Shown: piece after piece, positions 52,468 through 60,630 of the stretch
How positions within the stretch are numbered: the first letter of the stretch is position 1
Layout of the letters: each line of letters opens with the position of its first letter
Assembly: GCF_000422265.1 (NCBI RefSeq)
Contig: NZ_AULL01000013.1
Coordinates: 248,001 to 312,000, forward strand
From: Kaistella palustris DSM 21579
GTDB taxonomy: Bacteria; Bacteroidota; Bacteroidia; Flavobacteriales; Weeksellaceae
Direction of reading: 5' to 3'
DNA: 64,000 bases
The notes under the pieces: generated by a model
What the model was told of the DNA's origin: nothing
The model's database searches: none
The model's input: the letters and a program-made list of their open reading frames with translations, nothing else
Program-made: the position numbers and the translations under genes

Positions 52468-53316
52468 TTATTTACCAAGTAACTGCGACAATTGCGAAAC
52501 CACGGCGTTAGGATGCGCGCCCTGCTGCAGCGAATCGATCGCCACCTGGAAAGCCAGAATTTCTGCACCGAATTTTTTACCGTTTTCTTCAATGATTTTG
52601 ATCAGGTCCGGTAGCCGCAAGTTTAAACCCAAATTACGGAAAGCGCCGTAAAGGCTCTCCGCAATTTCTGTATCATCCTGAGAAAAAGCTTTTCCGGAGA
52701 TCAAAGGCAAAAGAAATTCTTCCTCCACGAAAGTCTCCTCCACGCCGGGAAAGTTCTTCATGAATGCAGCGAAATCAAATTTTGTCCTGGCACTTTGCAC
52801 AATAAAATCGGTGACAAGATGCAGTTCCTCATCGGATAAATGGCTGAACGGATCATCTTCCGCACTGAGAAGATCATCATCATCATCATCATCATCGTCC
52901 GCAAATTCGCTTTCCGCAAAAAAGTATTCGTCATCTTCTGAAGTGTAATCTTCACCGCCAGCAAAAATGATATCGTCATCCAGCTCATTTAAACTGGATT
53001 GTTCTGAAATTTCGGGCAAAGAAACAGTATCAGCGCTTTGGCCTTTGGCAAGTTCATGCAGCACACGCTGATGAAATGCTGCAAAACCAAAATTATAAGT
53101 TTTGTCGAGTTCCTGGAGTTCTTCGTCGACTTCTTTTAAAAGTTGCATGTCCTCCTCGGTAATATCTTCTTCGGCAGCCACTTCACGCAGCCAAACTTTA
53201 TCGCGCTGCAGAATACTGTAAATTCTGAAAATCACCGCCTCAGCCTTTGGCCGGTCATCTTCAATTAAAATATCAAAAGCGGAAAGATTTTCAAGATAAA
53301 AATTTTTGTCGATCAT
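52468..53316 (-). CDS. Acidic protein of unknown function with poly-Asp run
   Basis: A 282-residue cytoplasmic protein. The N-terminal 95 residues are helical, the centre (about 110-160) is very acidic with nine consecutive Asp, and the C-terminal 120 residues form a second helical domain (LVTDFIVQSARTKFDFAAF). The poly-Asp run is encoded by a GAT/GAC microsatellite near 52870-52900, prone to length change by slippage. I do not recognise the family. Confidence 0.75.
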   Translation of the reverse strand: MIDKNFYLENLSAFDILIEDDRPKAEAVIFRIYSILQRDKVWLREVAAEEDITEEDMQLLKEVDEELQELDKTYNFGFAAFHQRVLHELAKGQSADTVSLPEISEQSSLNELDDDIIFAGGEDYTSEDDEYFFAESEFADDDDDDDDDLLSAEDDPFSHLSDEELHLVTDFIVQSARTKFDFAAFMKNFPGVEETFVEEEFLLPLISGKAFSQDDTEIAESLYGAFRNLGLNLRLPDLIKIIEENGKKFGAEILAFQVAIDSLQQGAHPNAVVSQLSQLLGK

Positions 53317-53543
53317 AATGATTAATTAAGTTTTTTGATGTGTGCGCAAAAATAAAGTAAATGTGATCAATAGCGGATTCCTACAATACTCTTTAACTGT
53401 AAAAATGCGTGTTTTTTTCCTGTAACTGCAAAAGCACTGAGTTAGATAATTGCTTTATCAAAATTTTGCCTGCCGCTCAGATAAAGAAAGCACCTACCTT
53501 GCGGCAAATGCTTTCAGATTTAATCAAGGTCAAAGTTTATTCT

Positions 53544-54710
53544 TTATTTCCAGGGATCTAAAACTACTTTTACGCAGCCGTCTTCCTTTTTATCAAAAAT
53601 TTCGTAACCTTTTGCTACCTCATCCAGCGAAATTTTATGTGTAATGATATCATCAAGCACTACTTTTTCTTCCTTCACGTACACAAGCAGTTCATCAATA
53701 ATGGCTTGAACTGGTGCCTGACCTGCCTGAATCCGTAAACCTTTGTCAAAGATCTGACCTAGTTTAAAATTATCGTAATTATAAGGATATACACCAAGAA
53801 TCGAAATTTTACCACCACGGCGCACGGCACTCATACAGGCTTCCAAAACCTTTATAGAACCTTTTTCAAAATTAACAACTGCTTTTGCACGGTCGAGGAT
53901 ATTACGTTCCGGCTCAAAACCGACTGCGTCAATACAGAGATCGGCGCCACGACCATGGGTGAGACTTCTGATCTCTTCGATTACATCTTTTGGGTCTTTC
54001 CACAGAATCGTTTCGCAACCTGTGAGCCTTTTGATCTGGTCCAGTCGGTACTGCACAGTGTCTACGACAATTACCTGACCGGCATTTTTCAAAACAGCAC
54101 TTTTCGCCGCCATGCTGCCCACCGGACCCGCACCGAATATCGCCACAGTTTCACCACCCTTCAGCTCAGCCCACATTACACCGGTATAGCCTGTAGGAAA
54201 GATGTCGGTTAAAAAAAGTGCCTGGTCATCAGTCAGATTATCGGGAACAATCCGCGGCCCGAAATCGCCATACGGAACCCGCACATACTGTGCCTGGCCA
54301 CCGTCGTAACCGCCGTAAAGATCGGTATATCCGAACATGCCACCACCTTTTTCGGTAGCGATGCCACCTTCGGGGCCATAATTTTCCTCGTTGCTGTGCT
54401 CGCAGGCACTGGGCAGATCATGCTGGCAAAAATAGCAGTGACCGCAAGCCACCGGAAAAGGCACCACAACGCGGTCACCAACTTTTAGATTCTTTATCTC
54501 TCCGCCAACTTCCTCCACGATTCCCATAAACTCGTGGCCCATCACCATTGGTCGCGGCTGCGGAATTCCACCGTGATACATATGCAGGTCACTACCGCAT
54601 ATTGCCGTGGATGTTACTTTCAAAATAATGTCACTGGGTTCTTTGATCGTAGGGTCTTCTACGGTATCACAGGTGATTTTGCCCGGACTGTGAAAAACTG
54701 CTGCTTTCAT
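53544..54710 (-). CDS. Zinc-dependent alcohol dehydrogenase (formaldehyde-dehydrogenase-like)
   Basis: A 388-residue medium-chain dehydrogenase. Catalytic zinc ligands are Cys38 and His59-Glu60 (ICGSDLHMYH and GHEFMG). The structural zinc cysteines are 89, 92, 95 and 103 (CGHCYFCQHDLPSACE). The NAD-binding motif is AIFGAGPVGSMAA. The extra segment between the zinc lobes and the length match the glutathione-independent formaldehyde dehydrogenase/threonine dehydrogenase-like group. It stands alone, with a long gap upstream. Confidence 0.9.
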   Translation of the reverse strand: MKAAVFHSPGKITCDTVEDPTIKEPSDIILKVTSTAICGSDLHMYHGGIPQPRPMVMGHEFMGIVEEVGGEIKNLKVGDRVVVPFPVACGHCYFCQHDLPSACEHSNEENYGPEGGIATEKGGGMFGYTDLYGGYDGGQAQYVRVPYGDFGPRIVPDNLTDDQALFLTDIFPTGYTGVMWAELKGGETVAIFGAGPVGSMAAKSAVLKNAGQVIVVDTVQYRLDQIKRLTGCETILWKDPKDVIEEIRSLTHGRGADLCIDAVGFEPERNILDRAKAVVNFEKGSIKVLEACMSAVRRGGKISILGVYPYNYDNFKLGQIFDKGLRIQAGQAPVQAIIDELLVYVKEEKVVLDDIITHKISLDEVAKGYEIFDKKEDGCVKVVLDPWK

Positions 54711-55301
54711 ATACTTAATTTTTTTATTGTTTGGTAATTTCAGATCATCAAAACATTAGCCATATAAATTCCTGCGCTGATTTTTTATATTTTTTTATAA
54801 TGGGAACCAAGTCATGTTAGCAGTATGATATTACATATTTCAGTTTATGATAGAAGTCTCTCTGTGCTTACCAATTATTTAAGCCATTGAAATTTACTCC
54901 CTCTGAATTTTCAGGCAAAGAAATACAGGCAAAGCACGATCACAAAAAACTAATTACAGCAATTCCTGATTTCGGAAAACATGCCTATTCTGCCTTTAAG
55001 CGCCCATTTCCTGTATCCCGAATTATCTACACGTTATGCCACCAAATAATTTTTAAAGAACAATGCTAAATGATAACAAATAGGCGGGCGGAAATAAACA
55101 CATTAAGCACGTTATTTTTTAACTATCTATTAACATTTTGGGTTAATTGTGTGGATAATTTAATAAAAGATGTTAACAAGTATATTATCCGTTTTCTGCG
55201 GCATAAATTTTGAATGCTATGCTACACACAAAAATAAACGAATTGTAGCTACTTTTCATTTCGTAAAAACACAATTTTATTAACAACAAAAAAGAATTAT
55301 T
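54711..55301. other. 591-bp AT-rich intergenic region with a DnaA-box match
   Basis: No convincing gene. The only ORF of 60 codons (54887-55069) lacks coding character. A consensus DnaA box TGTGGATAA is at 55150-55158 within an AT-rich stretch rich in TTAAC. The last 150 bp must hold the promoter of the KGG-repeat gene; TAAATTTTG (55205-55213) is a near match to the -7 box with one extra base. Confidence 0.5.
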
Positions 55302-56555
55302 ATGAATCGCAGAAGTTCGAACGGCTCACGTTCAGGTAACAGATCGCAATCTCGTGATTACGATGATGATAACTACAGAAATCAACGTCAGCATTATGAC
55401 AATGATTATGATGAAGATGATGACGATTATTACGATGAGGAGGACGATTATGATGACGACGATGATTATGAGTACGATAATGAGTACGATGACGACTATG
55501 ATGATGAGTACGATGACGAGTACGATGATGATGAAAACTATGATGACGATTACGATGACGATGATGATGACGAATATTACGACGATAATGTTGGCAGAAT
55601 GAGAGACAGCCAGGGCCGTTTCACCAGCGATGATGATGATGACGATTATGACCGGTCATCAGGACGCAGCGGCGGAGGTTCCGGCAGGTCAGGTGGAGGT
55701 TTTGGCAGAGGCGGCTCCTCATCCGGAAGGAGGAATTCTGGCGGCGGCCGTGGTTTCGCATCGATGCCGAAATCTGAAGTAAGAAGAATAGCTGCGGAAG
55801 GTGGCCGTGCGTCACATGGCGGTGGTCGTGGCGGTTCATCTTCATCCGGCAGAGGAAGTTCAGGCGGAGACTCGCGTGGTGGCAACTCCGGCAGAAGTGG
55901 AGGCTCTGGCCGTGGCAACAGCGGAGGGTCTTCACGTGGAGGTTCATCTTCAGGCCGTGGAAACTCAGGTGGCGGTGGAAGAGGTTTCGCGTCTATGCCA
56001 AAATCTGAAGTAAGAAGAATAGCAGCAATGGGCGGCCGCGCCTCACATGGCGGTGGATCATCCTCGGGCCGGGGTAACTCCGGCGGCAGCAATTCCGGCA
56101 GAGGTGGCGGTTCCGGCCGTGGCAGTTCAGGAGGAGGTTCGTCAAGAGGAAATTCATCATCCGGACGTGGAAATTCCGGCAGCGGAAGACAGGGTTTTGC
56201 ATCAATGCCTAAGTCTGAAGTCCGAAGAATCGCAGCTATGGGTGGTCACGCCTCACATGGCGGCGGCAGAAGCGGATCATCCTCCGGCAGAGGTAATTCC
56301 GGCGGTGGAAATTCTGGCCGTGGCGGCGGTTCAGGTCGTGGAAGTTCCGGCGGAGGAGGTTCATCAAGAGGAGGTTCATCTTCCGGCAGAGGTAATTCCG
56401 GCAGCGGTGGCGGCAGAGGTTTCGCTTCTATGCCAAAATCTGAAGTAAGAAGAATCGCTGCAATGGGCGGCCGCGCTTCACACGGTGGCGGCAGAACTTC
56501 ATCGCGATCCGGCCGGTCCGGTTATGGCGGCAGACGCCGTGATGAAGATTCATAA
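55302..56555 (+). CDS. KGG-repeat, RG/SG-rich disordered protein with acidic head (YciG-like)
   Basis: A 417-residue protein of extreme composition. Residues about 19-95 are almost only Asp, Tyr and Glu; 96-117 contain RDSQGRFTS and a second Asp run. After that, four near-identical 24-residue units begin GFASMPKSEVRRIAA and end GG-R/H-ASHGG, at residues 151-174, 228-251, 298-321 and 373-396. They are joined by Gly/Ser/Arg linkers of about 46-53 residues. The units match the stress-induced KGG motif of E. coli YciG and Bacillus GsiB (GFASM...IA..GG.ASH). No signal peptide. The DUF892 partner follows after 70 bp with a hairpin between them. The charge pattern suggests a disordered, possibly phase-separating stress protein (inference). 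Confidence 0.85.
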   Translation: MNRRSSNGSRSGNRSQSRDYDDDNYRNQRQHYDNDYDEDDDDYYDEEDDYDDDDDYEYDNEYDDDYDDEYDDEYDDDENYDDDYDDDDDDEYYDDNVGRMRDSQGRFTSDDDDDDYDRSSGRSGGGSGRSGGGFGRGGSSSGRRNSGGGRGFASMPKSEVRRIAAEGGRASHGGGRGGSSSSGRGSSGGDSRGGNSGRSGGSGRGNSGGSSRGGSSSGRGNSGGGGRGFASMPKSEVRRIAAMGGRASHGGGSSSGRGNSGGSNSGRGGGSGRGSSGGGSSRGNSSSGRGNSGSGRQGFASMPKSEVRRIAAMGGHASHGGGRSGSSSGRGNSGGGNSGRGGGSGRGSSGGGGSSRGGSSSGRGNSGSGGGRGFASMPKSEVRRIAAMGGRASHGGGRTSSRSGRSGYGGRRRDEDS

Positions 56556-56569
56556 CTCATATAACACCT

Positions 56570-56597
56570 GATAAAGGAGGCAGCCGTCTCCTTTATC
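56570..56597 (+). terminator. Hairpin between the KGG gene and the DUF892 gene
   Basis: Perfect 10-bp stem GATAAAGGAG (56570-56579) and CTCCTTTATC (56588-56597), followed by only a weak T-rich stretch. It may be a partial terminator that lowers DUF892 expression relative to the KGG gene. Confidence 0.65.
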
Positions 56598-56625
56598 TTC
56601 TTGTTCACATTAAAAATAACAAACA

Positions 56626-57510
56626 ATGGAAAAGCCAAACGAAAGCAGCATGGCCACCTCTAAAAAAGGTGACGAAACCAAAGCTGCAACTGCGGCGGAC
56701 ACGACATCAAAAACAGAAAACAATCCAAAGTCCGGAGCAGATAAATCAGACAAATCCACTACAGAAAAGTCTGAAACCGAAAAAAACAGTGGAAAAGCTG
56801 CTGCACAAAGTACAGCAGATAGTAAAGCCAACGGAAAAGCGGCGGGAAAGACCGGCAGCGAATTGGACAGCAACACCGACAATTCTACGGAAGATGAAGA
56901 TGACAGTGAAGAGAAACCCTTGAAAAAATTCTTTTTGGATGCACTTAAAGATATCTATTTCGCAGAGCATGCCATACTTGAGGCACTGCCTAAAATGCGG
57001 GATGCTGCAACCACCGAAGAATTGAAGGACGCGTTTGAAGACCACGAGATCGTGACCAGAAAACAGATCAAGCGGCTGGAAAAAGTTTTCCGCAATATTG
57101 GCGAGCAGGCTGAGAAGAAGAAATGTGAAGCGATCGAAGGTTTGATCAAAGAAACTGAAAATATTATAAAATCTACACCCGAAGGCACCATGACACGCGA
57201 CGCAGCGCTGATCATCGCGGCGCAGAAAACCGAACATTATGAGATTGCCAGCTATGGTGGCCTGGTGCAGTTAGCGATAACGCTGGGTTATGATAAATGT
57301 GTAGACCTGCTTGAGGATACACTCGAGGAAGAGGAAAACACCGATTATGACCTTACTGATATTGCCGAATCCTTTATCAATTTCGAAGCACTTAACGATG
57401 ATGCGGAAGCAGATTACGGAGAAGATGACGAAAGTGAGGATTATGAAGATGAAGCTTACGAGGAAGAATACGACGAGGAAGAATATGAAGAAAGCACTTC
57501 GTATCATTGA
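56626..57510 (+). CDS. Ferritin-like DUF892 (YciF/YciE-type) protein with disordered tails
   Basis: A 294-residue protein. Residues 1-96 are a Lys/Ser/Thr/Asp-rich disordered extension. Residues 97 to about 265 are the DUF892 four-helix ferritin-like domain (KKFFLDALKDIYFAEHAILE, then AFEDHEIVTRKQIKRLE, and AQKTEHYEIASYGGLVQLA), with the metal-ligand Glu and His residues in place. The last 40 residues are Asp/Glu/Tyr-rich. E. coli YciF and YciE are the type members, next to the KGG protein YciG. The added charged tails are unusual. A very strong terminator follows. Confidence 0.88.
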   Translation: MEKPNESSMATSKKGDETKAATAADTTSKTENNPKSGADKSDKSTTEKSETEKNSGKAAAQSTADSKANGKAAGKTGSELDSNTDNSTEDEDDSEEKPLKKFFLDALKDIYFAEHAILEALPKMRDAATTEELKDAFEDHEIVTRKQIKRLEKVFRNIGEQAEKKKCEAIEGLIKETENIIKSTPEGTMTRDAALIIAAQKTEHYEIASYGGLVQLAITLGYDKCVDLLEDTLEEEENTDYDLTDIAESFINFEALNDDAEADYGEDDESEDYEDEAYEEEYDEEEYEESTSYH

Positions 57511-57531
57511 TAAGTTACAGACTGTAAAAAA

Positions 57532-57566
57532 TAACGCCCCGAAAAACCTTGTTTTTCGGGGCGTTA
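57532..57566 (+). terminator. Strong terminator after the DUF892 gene
   Basis: Perfect 16-bp stem from TAACGCCCCGAAAAAC (57532-57547) and its complement (57551-57566), loop CTT. Confidence 0.92.
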
Positions 57567-57697
57567 CATTATTCCGCTTTAAGATCTTATCAGTTCAAAA
57601 AATAAAGTGCTGTTGCCGATGATTAATCATATCTTGCTTAAATTGATAAAAAGGCGGCAGTTGCTTTAATAGACAAACCGTTGGACTTCGGGACCAT

Positions 57698-57732
57698 AAA
57701 AAAAGCCACCTACAGGAATTCTGTAAGCGGCT
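57698..57732 (-). terminator. Terminator of the tRNA(CAT) gene
   Basis: On the minus strand a 12-bp stem with G-T pairs (57704-57715 with 57721-57732, loop GAATT) is followed by seven T. Confidence 0.85.
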
Positions 57733-57742
57733 GTAAATCAAG

Positions 57743-57816
57743 TGGCCCCACTTGGGCTCGAACCAAGGACTTGCTGATTATGAGTCAGCTACTCTAACCA
57801 GCTGAGTTATAGGGCC
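57743..57816 (-). tRNA. tRNA with CAT anticodon (elongator Met or Ile2)
   Basis: A 74-nt cloverleaf on the minus strand. Acceptor GGCCCTA pairs with TGGGGCC, the anticodon stem GCTGA/TCAGC encloses loop CTCATAA with anticodon CAT, and the T arm is CTTGG-TTCGAGC-CCAAG. CCA is not encoded. The GGCCC acceptor start is like E. coli tRNA-Ile2, in which the C34 becomes lysidine, but elongator Met cannot be excluded by eye. Confidence 0.92.
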
Positions 57817-57856
57817 TAACTGTATTTCCGAAGAAACAAAGTCTCAATTGGGTTTG

Positions 57857-57864
57857 CAAAAATA
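57857..57864 (-). promoter_or_regulatory. TAnnTTTG box for the tRNA(CAT) gene
   Basis: TATTTTTG on the minus strand, 40 bp before the tRNA. Confidence 0.65.
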
Positions 57865-58176
57865 AGGCTTTTTTGATATAATCAAAATTTATTTGGCTTT
57901 TTTCCTGATAAAACAGAAGGTTTGAAGGGAAAATGCCTTTTTCTAACTGCCCTATACAATCTTACAAATATACGCTGACTTTTAATCTTTTTAAATTTTG
58001 CCGTAATATAATTGCAAAACTTTCAAACAACCGTCGGTCATTTTGGAAAAAAATAAAAGATTTCAGCGAAATATTTTAGATTCACAAATAATCACTATTC
58101 CTGAGCTTACTGCCAATTCACCCGTCGGCTTACCAGTTTTTTGCGACTTGGCTCTTTTTACTTTTTCCCCGTGTCT
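57865..58176. other. Intergenic stretch without recognisable content
   Basis: AT-rich sequence between the tRNA promoter and the end of the epimerase gene. I see no coding potential, strong hairpin or repeat in it. Confidence 0.5.
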
Positions 58177-58572
58177 TTAGATATCCTGACACAGCTCTAC
58201 CAGTACACCGTTGGTGGATCTGGGGTGCAGAAAGACCACGAGCTTATTGTCGGCGCCGGCTTTGGGTTCTTCGGAAACAAATGTAAAACCTGCATCCTTC
58301 AGGCGGGTGATTTCAGCAGAAATATCATTTACGCCAAAGGCGATATGATGCACACCTTCGCCGCGTTTGTCGAGGAATTTCGCAATGGGACTTTCAGGAT
58401 TTGTAGCTTCCAGCAGTTCGATCTTGCAGTCGCCCACTTTGTAAAAAGATGTGGTAACGCCTTCCCTTTCCACGGCTTCCTGTTTATAATTTTCTTCGCC
58501 TAAAAGCCGGGCAAAAAGATTATCAGAGGTTTCCAGTGATTTTACGGCGATGCCGAGGTGTTCGATTTTCAT
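58177..58572 (-). CDS. mce: Methylmalonyl-CoA epimerase
   Basis: A 131-residue VOC-fold metalloenzyme that interconverts the (R) and (S) forms of methylmalonyl-CoA, linking propionate and branched-chain breakdown to succinyl-CoA. KIEHLGIAVKSLE gives the first metal-ligand histidine, GEGVHHIAFGVND the second, and STNGVLVELCQ the conserved C-terminal glutamate. Length fits the family. The mutase genes are not in the window. Confidence 0.93.
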   Translation of the reverse strand: MKIEHLGIAVKSLETSDNLFARLLGEENYKQEAVEREGVTTSFYKVGDCKIELLEATNPESPIAKFLDKRGEGVHHIAFGVNDISAEITRLKDAGFTFVSEEPKAGADNKLVVFLHPRSTNGVLVELCQDI

Positions 58573-58660
58573 GTAGGTTTATGGTTTAATTGTAGTGATT
58601 CAAAATTAAACTATCTGTTTTAAACTTAAATTATTCCTGTTTTAATGGACCGATGATTTT

Positions 58661-58814
58661 TCGCGGAGTTCTGCGTGAGGGCGGAGGGCATTGTTGGAGC
58701 TCTTTTCAGGTGAACGCGCGGGGACCGGCAAAGGCCACCTGAAAAAGCGACTGCCCGCAGACCGGTTTTTTTTGGCCTTGCCGAAGCGCAGGCGAAAAAA
58801 ACACGCCCAAATTA
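58661..58814. repeat. Dispersed hairpin repeat, copy 2
   Basis: Contains TTGGAGCTC at 58694-58702, a stem CTTTTCAGGTG (58702-58712) with CACCTGAAAAAG (58736-58747), then a second hairpin made of T8-G-GCCT and AGGC-G-A7 (about 58765-58801), and the end GCCCAAATT (58805-58813). The flanking pieces match the copy at 11747-11822 while the stems differ. It ends just before the rbfA promoter. Confidence 0.75.
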
Positions 58815-58829
58815 TTAAACCAAAAGTAC

Positions 58830-58837
58830 TAAATTTG
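58830..58837 (+). promoter_or_regulatory. TAnnTTTG box four bases before the rbfA ATG
   Basis: TAAATTTG ends at 58837; the ATG is at 58842, so the mRNA is probably leaderless. Confidence 0.65.
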
Positions 58838-58841
58838 CGCT

Positions 58842-59204
58842 ATGAACGAAAGCAACAGACAAAAGAAAGTCGCCCAGATTATACAGGAGGATTTTGCCGA
58901 ACTTTTCCGCAAGCAGGCCTCAGAAAGTAAGCAGAGTTTTCTGGTCTCGGTGTCGGACGTGAAGGTGACGCCGGATCTGAGTATCGCTAAGATCTACCTG
59001 AGTATTTTCCCGCCGGAATACCGAAAAGATATTATGAAGGAAATCCTGGCGAACAAGGCGCAGTACAGAAATTTCATCGGTCAGAAAATGGGAAAACAGG
59101 TGCGGATCATTCCCGAGCTTAATTTTTACCTGGATACTACGCTGGACGACGTGGAAAAGATTGAAAAAGAGCTGAAAGGCCAGGGCGACAATCCTGTGCT
59201 GTAA
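58842..59204 (+). CDS. rbfA: Ribosome-binding factor A
   Basis: A 120-residue KH-fold protein that binds the 30S subunit during maturation of the 16S rRNA 5' end and aids cold adaptation. RQKKVAQIIQEDFAELFRKQ at the N-terminus and SVSDVKVTPDLSIAKIYLSIF, with the conserved end ELNFYLDTTLDDVEKIE, are the RbfA signature. The permease gene follows after 20 bp on the same strand and is likely co-transcribed. Confidence 0.94.
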   Translation: MNESNRQKKVAQIIQEDFAELFRKQASESKQSFLVSVSDVKVTPDLSIAKIYLSIFPPEYRKDIMKEILANKAQYRNFIGQKMGKQVRIIPELNFYLDTTLDDVEKIEKELKGQGDNPVL

Positions 59205-59224
59205 CGGTTTTAAAGAATCACCTT

Positions 59225-60436
59225 TTGAAGAATACGGCTTTTTACATTGCAACCCGCTACCTTTTGGCTAAGAAAGGAAGTACTGCGGTTACGTTTATCA
59301 CGTGGCTTGCCGCGCTGGCAATGATGGTTGCGGTGACAGCAATGTTTATCATCATCTCTGTATTTTCGGGGCTCGAGGATTTGAATCAGGACCTTATCGC
59401 AAATCTGCACGCGGATATTACAGTGAAAAGCAAACAGGGAAAAACGCTGCCTGATATTGGCGCGGCTGAAAAAAAGCTGAAAACCGTGGCTGATATTGCG
59501 AATTTCTCCAAGGTCATTGAAGAAAAAGTATATATCAACTTCCGCGAAAATGGTGATATTGCCAATTTGCGCGGCGTGGACTCTGCGTATGTTCTTGTAA
59601 ATCCCATCGATAAGAATATCTTCTACGGGGCGTATCCGAGTTTTAAATACAGCAATGAAGTGCTGATGGAGAATAAGCTGGACAACCGTTTGGCGATCCC
59701 CGTGGGCGACAGTGCAGATTTCGCGGAACTCCTGATGCCAAAGCCAGGTACCGGAATCATAAGTCGCGAAGAAGATATTTTTGAAAAGCGGCAGATCGTG
59801 GTTTCCGGCGTCTTCCCCGGGAACGATCAACTCGACAATACCATTATTTCGCCGATTGAACTCACACGCGAGCTGCTGAATCTGCCGAAAGGTTCTGCCT
59901 ACGAAATCGTGATCAAACTGAAAAATCCCGAAAATGCAGATATTGTAAAGCAAAACCTGCAGCAAATCCTTGGCAGCAAATATGACATTAAAACGAAAGA
60001 GGAGGAAAATGCGGCCTTCTGGAAGATGATCAATACAGAAAAACTCTTTATTTATCTGATCTTCGCACTCGTTATTTTTATTACCACATTTAATCTCGCG
60101 GGCGCCGTAATTATTCTGCAACTCGATAAGAAGGAGCAGGCAAAATCACTCATTTCGCTCGGCATGAATTTAAAAACACTGCGGAAAATTTACTTTTACA
60201 CCGGATTACTCATCGTGCTTTTCGGTATCGTGAGTGGGTTGATCCTTGGCAGTATAGTAGGATATCTTCAAATGCAGACGGGCTTCTTCAAGGCCGGTGA
60301 AAATACAGATCTGCCGTTTCCTGTGCGCATCAGGTTCTGGAATTACATTATTGTGGGCTGCACGTCGGCGCTTTTTGGCGTGGCGGTTTCCTGGATCTTT
60401 TCCAAAATCAACAGATCAAACTTTACGATACGCTAG
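59225..60436 (+). CDS. LolC/LolE-like ABC permease (FtsX/MacB-type)
   Basis: A 403-residue inner-membrane protein with one N-terminal helix (about 22-48), a large periplasmic domain and three C-terminal helices: the LolC/E topology. The first segment YIATRYLLAKKGSTAVTFITWLA resembles LolC/E starts, and INTEKLFIYLIFALVIFITTFNL followed by LDKKEQAKSLISLGMNLKTLRKIYF is the FtsX-domain coupling region. It likely extracts lipoproteins for the outer membrane together with an ATPase encoded elsewhere. The start is TTG at 59225, as no ATG is near. Confidence 0.88.
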   Translation: MKNTAFYIATRYLLAKKGSTAVTFITWLAALAMMVAVTAMFIIISVFSGLEDLNQDLIANLHADITVKSKQGKTLPDIGAAEKKLKTVADIANFSKVIEEKVYINFRENGDIANLRGVDSAYVLVNPIDKNIFYGAYPSFKYSNEVLMENKLDNRLAIPVGDSADFAELLMPKPGTGIISREEDIFEKRQIVVSGVFPGNDQLDNTIISPIELTRELLNLPKGSAYEIVIKLKNPENADIVKQNLQQILGSKYDIKTKEEENAAFWKMINTEKLFIYLIFALVIFITTFNLAGAVIILQLDKKEQAKSLISLGMNLKTLRKIYFYTGLLIVLFGIVSGLILGSIVGYLQMQTGFFKAGENTDLPFPVRIRFWNYIIVGCTSALFGVAVSWIFSKINRSNFTIR

Positions 60437-60602
60437 ATTTCCGGTTTTTCGCTTTTATTTTATATTGAATCTTTTTTGATGAAGGTTGGCTGGAAATTTT
60501 ATTTGTAAAAGTATCGTTGACTGTAAATGCAGAAGGCGCATTTTTTTTCATCAATGAAGATCAGGCGAATATTATTTTAGGGTTAAAGGCCTCTTTATTT
60601 AA

Positions 60603-60610
60603 TATCTTTG
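60603..60610 (+). promoter_or_regulatory. TAnnTTTG box for the first endonuclease gene
   Basis: TATCTTTG, 20 bp before the ATG at 60631. Confidence 0.6.
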
Positions 60611-60630
60611 CAGCTAGTTTTTAAATTGAA

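Noticed and set aside
54887..55069. 60-codon ORF in the long gap upstream of the KGG gene
   Set aside because: Composition does not look coding, and there is no promoter or conserved motif.
55646..56092. Pro-rich minus-strand ORF within the KGG repeats
   Set aside because: A consequence of the Gly/Arg-rich repeat codons read in reverse.
55302..56555. Tandem direct repeats as a CRISPR array
   Set aside because: Repeats are 72 bp, spaced by more than 130 bp, in one continuous reading frame and encode a protein motif.
59210..60121. 303-codon minus-strand ORF over the LolC/E-like gene
   Set aside because: Antisense shadow of a clear permease with known motifs.
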